Origin: Novipirellula artificiosorum
GTDB lineage: Bacteria; Planctomycetota; Planctomycetia; Pirellulales; Pirellulaceae
Assembly: GCF_007860135.1 (NCBI RefSeq)
Contig: NZ_SJPV01000002.1
Coordinates: 333,055-397,054, forward strand
DNA length: 64,000 bases
Direction of reading: 5' to 3'
The translations under genes were made by a program, and so were the position numbers. Within the stretch, counting starts at the first letter, position 1, and every line of letters begins with the position of its first letter. Below the pieces are notes generated by a model. That model was not told the DNA's origin. It ran no database searches and saw only the letters and a program-made list of their open reading frames with translations. Below are positions 1 through 7,027 of the stretch, in pieces.

Positions 1-421
1 TGGGTGCAAATGTATTTGAGCAAGGGTGAAAGATGAAATCGAACGACCTGTCGGCGAAAACCGAAAGATCAGCCATATCACCTTCGACATACTTCAGGGT
101 GAGACCATCGCGCTGAGCAACAAATCGATCTTGGTCCAACTGCCGCGGGGAATGATCGAACACCGTCACTTTCGCACCGGCTGCGGTGAAAAGGGGAGAC
201 TGCTGACCACCGGCTGAAGCGAGGCACAGGGTTTCTGTCCCTTGAAGCGGCGGAAACCATTCCGCTGGAACCGGCTTTGCCGGCGTTAAGACGACAGTAA
301 AATCCCCCAATCGTGCCTTTTCTATCGTTTCTTTATCGACTGGACTGGTCCATTTGTTCCCCAGATCGACATTTCGGTCCCACGCTTGTCGATTGTGCTT
401 CAAAATGTCGAACTTGTTCAT
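1..421 (-). CDS. Class I SAM-dependent methyltransferase, 3' part outside window
   Basis: Reading the minus strand gives an open frame from ATG at 421 to the window edge (140 residues visible), so the C-terminus is missing. It opens MNKFDILKHNRQAWDR, usual for small Rossmann-fold methyltransferases. It then has a motif I-like stretch LCLASAGGQQSPLF at about residues 65-78, the acidic end of strand 2 (VTVFDHSP), and motif II/III-like VEGDMADL followed by SFDFIFHP. The substrate cannot be told. An in-frame ATG at 454 would add 11 residues; 421 is preferred because the family usually begins just before the NRxAWD element. It is divergent from the AlkB-like gene at 656, with about 230 bp between them that must hold both promoters. 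Family call is firm, function is open. Confidence 0.8.
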   Translation of the reverse strand, partial: MNKFDILKHNRQAWDRNVDLGNKWTSPVDKETIEKARLGDFTVVLTPAKPVPAEWFPPLQGTETLCLASAGGQQSPLFTAAGAKVTVFDHSPRQLDQDRFVAQRDGLTLKYVEGDMADLSVFADRSFDFIFHPCSNTFAP

Positions 422-655
422 GGACTCGATGCCAATTCTGCGTTGTCTTCTCATTCGTCGAAGTTGGGCACAACCACTTTATAACCTATTTCTATGTGGT
501 CTCGATGAGGGTCCTAAACGCAGTTTTGGTTATTTTATCTCTTCTGGTTGTGCGATCTTGCGGATACCGTTTCGTGGGGAAGTCAGTGTCAGCGGTAACC
601 TGTGAAGACCGTTGATCTTGGGTGAGAATGAATGGGAACGATTGGAGGTGATCTG

Positions 656-1225
656 ATGGACACAATTGAATTGGCTGATGGTGGGACGCTCCACTACGAC
701 GACGCATTTCTGTCTCCCGAACTTGCAGACCGTTACTTTGTGGAGCTACGAGACCGATGTGTTTGGGAACAGAAACCGGCACTCTTCGGACACATGCAGC
801 CACGACTGACCGCTTCCTATGGCGAGGAAGGGGTCACCTATCGCTACAGCGGGACGGTGAATGTCGCTCTACCGTGGACCCAAACGCTTTTGGAAATCAA
901 GCAGAGAATCGAAGCGATCCAAGGCGAGTACAACTACTGTTTGATGAATCGCTATCGCTCGGGAGCCGATAGCATGGGGATACACGCCGATGACGAGCCG
1001 GAAATGGGAAACGTGATTGGTTCCCTTTCCCTGGGAGCAACAAGAAATTTTCGGATCAAGCACAACACAACCAAAGAAACGAGAGTCTTCCCCGTCGGGA
1101 ACGGAACGCTCATTATCATGGCGGGAACGATGCAGCAATTTTGGAAACACGAGATCCCGAAGACGGCAAAGAAGGTGGGCGAACGGATCAACTTGACGTT
1201 TCGACAGATCATGACCAAGAACTGA
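656..1225 (+). CDS. AlkB-like 2OG-Fe(II) dioxygenase
   Basis: This 189-residue protein matches the AlkB fold. Family members oxidatively remove alkyl groups from nucleic-acid bases using iron and 2-oxoglutarate. Visible ligands are H110 and D112 in a HADDEP motif, H165 in WKHEIP, and the R177 to R183 region (RINLTFR) that should hold 2-oxoglutarate. The NRYRSGAD segment before the HxD is also typical. The start at 656 is chosen because a GGAGGTGAT ribosome site lies just upstream; the longer frame from 632 would bury this site. It could repair DNA or RNA, or act on a mobile-element nucleic acid. The neighbours are broken genes and give no functional clue. Confidence 0.87.
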   Translation: MDTIELADGGTLHYDDAFLSPELADRYFVELRDRCVWEQKPALFGHMQPRLTASYGEEGVTYRYSGTVNVALPWTQTLLEIKQRIEAIQGEYNYCLMNRYRSGADSMGIHADDEPEMGNVIGSLSLGATRNFRIKHNTTKETRVFPVGNGTLIIMAGTMQQFWKHEIPKTAKKVGERINLTFRQIMTKN

Positions 1226-1359
1226 CAACAGACCTCACGAACACCAGCGACGAAGTTTGCACAATTGCGGAAAAAGATGCAAAAGCAAAAAGTGCAGTCG
1301 AAGAAAACAACCAGAAAGAAGAACTAGTGCTACCTCTAGCGTTTCTTCTTGTCGACGTC

Positions 1360-1681
1360 GGATTGACGGGTTTGAAGCTGAAGCATTACCCCGAGCATGT
1401 CTGCAGAATCGTTACCGTCGATCCCAATCTGGGTATGAACAAACAGTTCCAACGTCGCATCCTATCGCTTGAACATGGAATACGCCCCGACGAACAGGTT
1501 TCACGTTGGCAAAGACGGCTGAATGAAATTCAGCGATTTTTCGGCGATGGCTGCACGTTGACACGAGACGTGCCTGGACTGTTCTCGACTCAAACATTTA
1601 CTTCCGTCGAGATCAACAACTTCTATATGGCGGAGACCAAATACCCATGGGCTCATGTACCCTGGAGTAGCGACGAAGTGA
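1360..1681 (+). pseudogene. Remnant of a UbiE-like SAM methyltransferase
   Basis: The translation around 1360-1480 reads TGLKLKHYPEHV, IVTVDPN and GMNKQFQRR, which are the start of a methyltransferase core. The next recognisable block (VSRWQRRLNEIQRFFGDG, then NNFYM) is from the C-terminal third of the same family, so the middle of the domain is deleted at about 1465. Near 1645-1655 the frame is also broken: the neighbouring frame gives MYPGVATK followed by a stop at 1679-1681, a proper family C-terminus, while the ORF frame runs on without meaning. Two independent lesions make this a dead gene. It is a different subfamily from the methyltransferase at 1-421. Confidence 0.72.
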
Positions 1682-1919
1682 ACCAAATTTATTAACTTCC
1701 AGTTTTCTCCAAATAATCGGCGACCTAGGCGACTTCCACAGAATCATGCCGGGAATGAAAGGTGATCCGTCTAGGAGGGCCGCTTTCCAATTCTCCTCAC
1801 CGTGGTGGTCAATTGTTCGATGACTTTTTCCTCGGCGCATCGCCCGCATTGTTGACGATTGACGAGTCGCATGCTTCTCACGCGCCTCATGCACGACATC
1901 CGTGATCCCGAAGCTCAAC

Positions 1920-2027
1920 TTAGCGGCTCCCTTCTTCGCCAACGCTCTTGCCGACCGCGAGCCACGCATCGAAGTCATGCAGCCTTTTAACAATTTGCTC
2001 GGGTGAATGACGCTTTCGATTTTTCAT
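1920..2027 (-). pseudogene. IS3-family OrfA transposase, N-terminal stub
   Basis: On the minus strand an ATG at 2027 opens a 35-residue frame that begins MKNRKRHSPEQIVKRL and continues through AVGKSVGE, then ends after three unrelated residues. This matches the N-terminal helix-turn-helix of IS3-type OrfA proteins, which usually read K-R-x-x-P-E-Q-I. The remaining ~55 residues of OrfA and all of OrfB are missing. Between 1682 and 1919 no other coding signal was seen. It records an old insertion sequence at this spot. Confidence 0.7.
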
Positions 2028-2059
2028 TGAAAGCCCTTTCGCCAATCTTGGCTGATTGA

Positions 2060-2695
2060 CTTAGTTACGGGTTGGACGAATGCACACAACTATTCGTCAA
2101 TACGCCTCTCGGATGGTCCAATACCGAATTTGCAACGATCTTTGGGGATGATGACGAATCGGCCGGGGGCATCGGTGACGTCGACTTCGGTTTCACCCGT
2201 TTGCTGATGCAGAACTCACAAACAGGACGCTCCGTCGTGGGAACATTCCGTACGACAGCACCGACGGGCAACCCGGTCAATCCGCTGTTCCTCACCAGTG
2301 CAGGAACCGGAAATGGAGTTTGGCGTCTGGGTGGTGATCTACTGGTGATTCAAAACCTTGATCCCGTGATCCTGTTCTATGGGGCTGGTTACACCTATTC
2401 GTTCGAGAAAGCCTTTAGTGGGTTCGATGTTCAACTCGGTCATCAAGCTAGTTACAGTCTCGGTCTTGGTTTTGCAGCGAACGAACGCGTAACCCTCAGC
2501 ACAGCCTTCGTCGGTTCCTATGTTTCTGAAACGCGCGTTGACGGTAGTCCTTTGCCCAATACCGACCTTGAACCGCTTCGGATTCGGTTGGCAGCGACGA
2601 TCGCGAAGTGTCATAAGCTTGTTGAGCCGTTTGTAACCTTTGGATTGACGGAAACATCGCCGTCGGCTGAATTGGGTGTTGTGTTCACTCGCTAA
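2060..2695 (+). pseudogene. 5'-truncated outer-membrane beta-barrel (transporter-like) gene
   Basis: The frame is open from 2060 after an in-frame TGA at 2057 and ends at 2695. It has no signal peptide and no good start codon (only TTG at 2072). The sequence reads like the second half of a family of outer-membrane barrels annotated as transporters or phenol-pathway MetA-like proteins. Features are LFVNTPLGWSN, a GGIGDVDFGFTRLL strand pair, a TAPTGNP turn, alternating aromatic and polar strands, and a terminal aromatic-type strand ending VVFTR. The N-terminal half is gone, probably through the insertion-sequence activity seen just upstream. It lies 68 bp before the C39-like peptidase gene in the same direction, so the two may once have been co-transcribed. 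Confidence 0.6.
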
Positions 2696-2763
2696 CAACC
2701 AAGACTGACGGATCGTATTTTTCGCACTATTGATTGATACTACTGCCACGGAGAGGCATAATC

Positions 2764-3468
2764 GTGTTTGCCACTATCTCGCGTCTGATATTCGTGGGGC
2801 TGCTACTAGGCTGCCTCCCAGCAGCGCTGCATGCCCAGCAAGCTTCGATCGAAGGGCGTAGCGTCGTTCGTGACCGGAACTTTACTTTTCAAAAACCAGT
2901 GGAAAGCTGGAAAGAACGAAAGACGCGTCATGTCGTCATGCAGCAGCGTGATTACAGTTGTGGTGCTGCTGCGCTAGCGACTTTGATTCGGTTTTACTGG
3001 GGTCATCGCGTCAACGAAAGTATGGTCTTGACGGTCATTGAAGGAATGTTGACCAACGAGCAATTGCAAGAGCGTGCTAAAGAGGGATTAACCATAGCGG
3101 ATGTCAAGGACGCCGCCGTAAAGATGGGCTATCAAGCAACCGTTGGCCAAGTCAGTTTCGCGAAGCTGGCTGAAAGCAAGGTGCCCGTGATTATGGTCGT
3201 TAATCTCGGGGGAACAAACCATTTCGTGGTTTGTCGGGGAGTGTTTGGCGATTGTGTTTTCTTAGCGGATCCAATCCGCGGAAATATAAGAATCTCGTCG
3301 AGCTATCTACAGAAGATCTGGATAAAAAATGCGATCCTTGTCGTGGCACCGGAGGGCGAGACCACTTCGACTCGCGACCAGATGGGCGTCGAGTATCGAG
3401 AGTTCATCGAGGGATACTTGAATCGTCAGGTGATTCGTCGCCAGCTGACCGGAGTCTCAAATTTCTAG
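2764..3468 (+). CDS. Secreted C39-like cysteine peptidase
   Basis: GTG at 2764 is preferred over the longer TTG frame at 2734 because GGAGAGG lies six bases before it and a clean Sec signal peptide follows (hydrophobic LIFVGLLLGCLPAAL, cleavage near AHA-QQ). The mature 210-residue protein carries the papain-like C39 triad: C66 in QQRDYSCGAAAL with Q61 for the oxyanion hole, H153 in TNHFVVC, and D169 in LADP. C39 domains cleave leader peptides after double-glycine sites in ABC exporters, and stand-alone secreted versions occur beside outer-membrane barrels. The substrate is unknown. The truncated barrel gene upstream is its likely former partner. Confidence 0.82.
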   Translation: MFATISRLIFVGLLLGCLPAALHAQQASIEGRSVVRDRNFTFQKPVESWKERKTRHVVMQQRDYSCGAAALATLIRFYWGHRVNESMVLTVIEGMLTNEQLQERAKEGLTIADVKDAAVKMGYQATVGQVSFAKLAESKVPVIMVVNLGGTNHFVVCRGVFGDCVFLADPIRGNIRISSSYLQKIWIKNAILVVAPEGETTSTRDQMGVEYREFIEGYLNRQVIRRQLTGVSNF

Positions 3469-3475
3469 TGGGTGT

Positions 3476-3494
3476 AACCGGCGTTCCGCCGGTT
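3476..3494. repeat. Short perfect hairpin after the C39-like gene
   Basis: An eight-base-pair perfect stem, AACCGGCG and CGCCGGTT, with a TTC loop lies 8 bp after the peptidase stop. No T-run follows, so it is not a clear intrinsic terminator. It resembles the small GC-rich palindromes common between genes in these genomes; a similar one (AACCGGCTTTGCCGGCGTT) is at about 270-288. Confidence 0.5.
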
Positions 3495-3543
3495 CGTTCG
3501 AGCCGCAGATGGGATTGATGTAAACAAAAAGCGGCCAACCTGC

Positions 3544-3753
3544 CATGATTCGGGTGCTTACCCGATCGCTTCGGGTGTCATCGAGGGTGCATGTCGTCAT
3601 CTTGATAAAGATCGAAGGGAACGAAGCGGGATGCGCTGGACACTCGAAGGTGCTCGCTCAATGCTGAATGTAAGGGCGGCCTTTCAAAGCGACCACTGGC
3701 GAACCTTCATCGACTGGCATACGCAAAACGAAATCAACAATGCCCACCGGTGA
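3544..3753 (+). pseudogene. C-terminal fragment of an ISKra4-like transposase
   Basis: An open frame without a start codon reads YPIASGVIEGACRHL, then SGMRWTLEGARSMLNVRAA, then DHWRTFIDWHTQNEINNAHR and a TGA at 3751-3753. The GVxEGACRH and GMRWxxxGAxxxLxLR blocks are the usual C-terminal signature of ISKra4-family transposases. About 70 residues remain of a protein that is normally over 350 residues. No terminal inverted repeat was recognised nearby. Confidence 0.75.
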
Positions 3754-4124
3754 AGCGACTGTTCCATTCCATTCGGATTAGTCGTCAGACCGAGCTTGAG
3801 CGAGAGCGCCCGCGACAGGTCGTCTGTGCCTGAATCGGCATCAGTGGGGGTAAGGCGGCATGGCCGGTCTGTTTACGTTCGGATTCAGCCAGCGACTTGA
3901 CCCAACTGACTCCGATCGAACTTCTCGTAACTCTTCTTCCGCCTCATGTGAGGTCAAAATGACCAAATTCCGTTCACGCTTCATGCCCCACTTGGCCATG
4001 TCCCTTGTCGCTAAGTTGGACTGCCATCGGACGGTTTTCGAGCTTTCCCTAAGATTCTGGTTAACGATTCCCTATCTGGAGCGGCATACATGCGAATCGA
4101 GAACTTGGTGCGTTGAATAGATGG
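3754..4124. other. Region with no gene recognised
   Basis: About 370 bp lie between the transposase fragment and the chimeric ORF. The short frames here have unlikely amino-acid composition and no recognisable motif. It probably contains the former promoter of the sigma-factor fragment that follows, but no clear promoter box was seen. Confidence 0.4.
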
Positions 4125-4577
4125 ATGGATGAAAACCAAAAACGCGAAGAATTTGCAAAGTGCTGGCTAAAGGCCGAGCCCTCGATCTCGGCGTACGTCT
4201 GTGCGCCAGTTTCGAGTTTTCATGATGTGGAAGAGGTTGTTCAGCGGATTGCGCTGGAATTGGCGAGGCGGTTTGATGAATACTACGGGGCCAAGGAGTT
4301 CATCTCCAAAGTGCCTGAACTTTCCGGCCAGTTGGAGATCGAAAAGCACTGGTGCAACTTCCGTCTACTGCTTAACGGAGTTCGAGTCGGCAAGCCGACT
4401 TCAACGTCGTCCTACACCTGGAAGGCGTCCGAGTATCCGGAACTAGCCAACTTGCAGGAAGACTGGTTCAGCTTGAAAGTGATCGCCGGCGCCTACCCTC
4501 AGGACAACGCAAGAGAAGTGAGCGAAGGTGCTCGAGTTTCGTTTTCCCGCTTCGTTGTGACACATTCAGACGACTGA
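4125..4577 (+). pseudogene. Chimeric ORF: ECF sigma start, glycosidase scrap, PL7 tail
   Basis: One uninterrupted 150-residue frame contains pieces of three families. Residues 1-58 (MDENQKREEFAKCWLKAEP through VVQRIALELARRFDEY) match region 2 of planctomycete ECF sigma factors. Residues about 62-82 (VPELSGQLEIEKHWCNFRL) match K468-L487 of the glycosidase-like protein encoded at 7028-9922. The end (GAYPQDN, then EGARVSFSRFVVTHS) matches the C-terminus of the PL7 enzyme encoded at 4715-5500. No single domain is complete, so it should not work as any of the three. It sits directly before the PL7 gene. The order differs from the donor order downstream. Fusion through deletion, or a joining error in assembly, could both give this. 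Confidence 0.72.
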
Positions 4578-4714
4578 ACCGGCAACGAGAAAGCCCAACA
4601 GCACGCGAAACTTTAAGTCAAGCAAGGCTCCTGCCATGAACACCCTTGCTCACAACCGTCCTCCGCTTCTCCCGTATCCGAAAGAGAAATTCACTTCATA
4701 AGAAATCCCAATCG

Positions 4715-5500
4715 ATGAACACGAAAACAACCAGCCTCCTCCTCACCTGCTTATGTCTCTCACTCGGCCATGCCGCGGAAAAAACGAAACCACCTTCGGG
4801 CCACTTTGACCTGAGTCACTGGAAGTTGACCCTGCCGCTTGATGCTTCTGGCGCCAAATCGGGCAAAGCGATGGAGATCTTACCGGCACAACTGAGCGCG
4901 GGCTTTACGAACTCCGAGCATTTCTACACCGGCAGCGACGGGGCGATGGTCTTTTGGTGCCCGGTGACGGGTGCCCGGACGGAAAACACCGAATACTCAC
5001 GCTGCGAACTGCGCGAGATGATCAACCCCGCCGATGACAACGTCTGCTGGTCGGCGCGTGGCACGCACATCATGGATGCGCGCTGCCGGGTGATGGAGGT
5101 TCCGAGCGGGCAAAAAGTCGTCATCGGCCAGATTCACGGCTACTCGAGCAAGGCGAGTCCGATGATTAAACTGCAATTCTACAAGGGCCGGGTGGAAGCG
5201 CTGGTGAAGGACAAAGCCAGGAAGGGCAAGGATATCAAACTGACGTTCCCCGACGTGGGATTGGACAAGGACTTCGACTATCAGATCAAGCTGGAGAACG
5301 GTCTCCTGAGCGTCACCGTGAATGGCACGACGCAGTCGGAGAACGTCTTCGAGCTGGACCCGGCCTGGGCCGAACAGACGCTCTATTTCAAGGTGGGCGC
5401 CTATCCACAGGACAATGAAGGCCCGGCATCCGAAGGCGCCCGCGTGGCATTTTCGAGACTCAAGGTGAGCCATTCTGAAACGGTATCACCATCCAAATAG
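4715..5500 (+). CDS. Polysaccharide lyase family 7 (alginate-lyase-like)
   Basis: This 261-residue secreted enzyme has a signal peptide (LLLTCLCLSLGHA, cut near AA-EK) and the three PL7 strand motifs in order. These are RCELR at 96-100, QIH at 139-141 and YFKVGAYPQ at 224-232. In PL7 the Arg, Gln, His and Tyr of these motifs neutralise the uronate and carry out beta-elimination of alginate (or of glucuronan in some subgroups). The ATG at 4715 is used because it begins the signal peptide; the frame is open further upstream. It is the first intact gene of the polysaccharide block and is followed by sulfatases, so the real substrate may be a mixed or sulfated uronate polymer. Confidence 0.88.
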   Translation: MNTKTTSLLLTCLCLSLGHAAEKTKPPSGHFDLSHWKLTLPLDASGAKSGKAMEILPAQLSAGFTNSEHFYTGSDGAMVFWCPVTGARTENTEYSRCELREMINPADDNVCWSARGTHIMDARCRVMEVPSGQKVVIGQIHGYSSKASPMIKLQFYKGRVEALVKDKARKGKDIKLTFPDVGLDKDFDYQIKLENGLLSVTVNGTTQSENVFELDPAWAEQTLYFKVGAYPQDNEGPASEGARVAFSRLKVSHSETVSPSK

Positions 5501-5514
5501 TCCTCGCCAACCTC

Positions 5515-5646
5515 ATGAAACCGCTCGCCGGCAAGATGAACACGTGGGCTGATTCCATGGGCGTCTCGCTCGCCCATCAGCCTGCTCCGGCGAAGTATCA
5601 CTCGCCCGCCGCACCCATCGCACCGCAACCCGTCACTCCGAGCTGA
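5515..5646 (+). other. Small ORF of uncertain reality (43 aa)
   Basis: ATG at 5515 opens a frame with MKPLAGKMNTWADSMGV followed by a Pro/Ala-rich tail, ending at 5646 just before the sulfatase start. The first part resembles the last helix of S1 sulfatases (LxxxMxxWADS), so this may be a leftover sulfatase C-terminus rather than a gene. No ribosome site is evident. Confidence 0.3.
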
Positions 5647-5654
5647 ACCTAAAA

Positions 5655-7025
5655 ATGATGAACTCAATCACAAAACTCACCCTACTGCTCCTCTGCGTCT
5701 GCGCGTCCCTGCGCGATGCCTCTGCCGCCGAGCCCGAGCCCAAGCCAAACATCGTCTTCCTGCTCGCGGATGATCTGGGCTACGGCGATCTCGGCTGTTA
5801 CGGGCATCCCTACGCGCGCACGCCGAACCTCGACCAACTCGCGAAGGATGGCACGCGCTTCGCCCAGTTCTACGCCACGGGCATGACGTGCTGTCCGGCG
5901 CGCACCGGGCTGATGACCTCGCAGTTTCCGGCCACGTATCCCACCTATCCGGCGAACGGCGGTTTCGCGGAGCGCGTCACCATCACTGAACTGCTGAACA
6001 AGTCGGGCTATCGCACCGGACATTTCGGCAAGTGGCACATCGGTCCCGACCAGAAACCGGGCACCTACGGCATCGACGTCGTCGGCGATCAGTCGCGGGA
6101 TGAACGTGGCAAGAAGAAGGCGGAAGACCTACGCGGACGGGATGCACCGATTTACGACCAGGCGATCCGCTTCATCGAGGAGAGCAAGGGCCAGCCCTTC
6201 TATGTGAATGTATGGGGCCACATCTCGCACAACCCCGTTGATCCGAATGACGAACTGGTGCAACGCTGGAGCGCGCTCGAGCTGGATGAGTCAAAGTTTT
6301 CGCCAGCGATGCGCGAGAAGTTTGCGACGCTGCGCAAGGCCGGCGGCGATGTGGAGGACGCGCTGCGCCGTTACCTCGCCGACGTGGAATCGCTGGACGC
6401 CGCCGTGGGCCAACTGCTCAAGCGGCTCGACGAACTCGGCCTGCGCGACAACACGATCGTGATCTTCAACAGCGACCAGGGCGCGGACATGTCCAAGGCC
6501 GGGCTCGGCGGCGTGCGCGACAACCAGATGGGTTTCAACGGCGCGCATCGCGGAGGCAAGCACACCAACCTCGAAGGCGGCCTGCGCGTGCCGTGGATTG
6601 TGCGCTGGCCCGGGCACGTGCCCGCCGGCCGCGTGGACGAGCAATCGGTCATCAGCGCCGTCGATTACCTGCCGACGCTCTGCGCGCTGACCGGTGTGGC
6701 GATCAATGCGGCGGACTTCGAGGGCGAAGATGTCTCAGCGGCGTGGCTGGGCAAAGCGACGCACACACGCACCAGGCCTTTGCTGTGGAAAACCAGTTCT
6801 CCCGGCGGCCAGGCCGTCATCCGCGAAGGTCAGTGGAAACTGTTCCATCCCATTCGCAAAAACGGCGGCGAGTTTGAACTTTACGACATCGCCGCCGATC
6901 CGGCCGAGGCACTCAACCTCGCCGCGCAGCAGCCCGAGGTGCTGTCGAGGCTCAAGACGCGGATCGAAGCCTGGGTCGCGACCCTGCCGAAGGAATACAT
7001 CAAGACCGACGACAAGGAGGATTGA
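5655..7025 (+). CDS. S1-family sulfatase (arylsulfatase A-like)
   Basis: The 456-residue protein has a signal peptide (LTLLLLCVCASLRDASA) and a complete S1 sulfatase domain. The metal site NIVFLLADDLGYGDLG is at about 33-48. The maturation motif C79-C80-P-A-R83 makes C79 the predicted formylglycine, and HFGKWHIG and NSDQGAD (later Asp ligands) follow. It removes sulfate esters from carbohydrate in the periplasm or outside the cell, and needs a formylglycine-generating enzyme encoded elsewhere. Its last codons are 2 bp from the next ATG, so it is translationally linked to the glycosidase-like gene at 7028. G+C looks higher than in the core half. Confidence 0.9.
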   Translation: MMNSITKLTLLLLCVCASLRDASAAEPEPKPNIVFLLADDLGYGDLGCYGHPYARTPNLDQLAKDGTRFAQFYATGMTCCPARTGLMTSQFPATYPTYPANGGFAERVTITELLNKSGYRTGHFGKWHIGPDQKPGTYGIDVVGDQSRDERGKKKAEDLRGRDAPIYDQAIRFIEESKGQPFYVNVWGHISHNPVDPNDELVQRWSALELDESKFSPAMREKFATLRKAGGDVEDALRRYLADVESLDAAVGQLLKRLDELGLRDNTIVIFNSDQGADMSKAGLGGVRDNQMGFNGAHRGGKHTNLEGGLRVPWIVRWPGHVPAGRVDEQSVISAVDYLPTLCALTGVAINAADFEGEDVSAAWLGKATHTRTRPLLWKTSSPGGQAVIREGQWKLFHPIRKNGGEFELYDIAADPAEALNLAAQQPEVLSRLKTRIEAWVATLPKEYIKTDDKED

Positions 7026-7027
7026 CC

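Noticed and set aside
1613..1993. 126-residue minus-strand frame with basic composition
   Set aside because: It overlaps the methyltransferase remnant and the IS3 stub, and the IS3 OrfA similarity lies in a different frame. No family features were seen.
4125..4577. Working ECF sigma factor
   Set aside because: Only region 2 is present; region 4, needed for -35 recognition, is replaced by glycosidase and lyase pieces.
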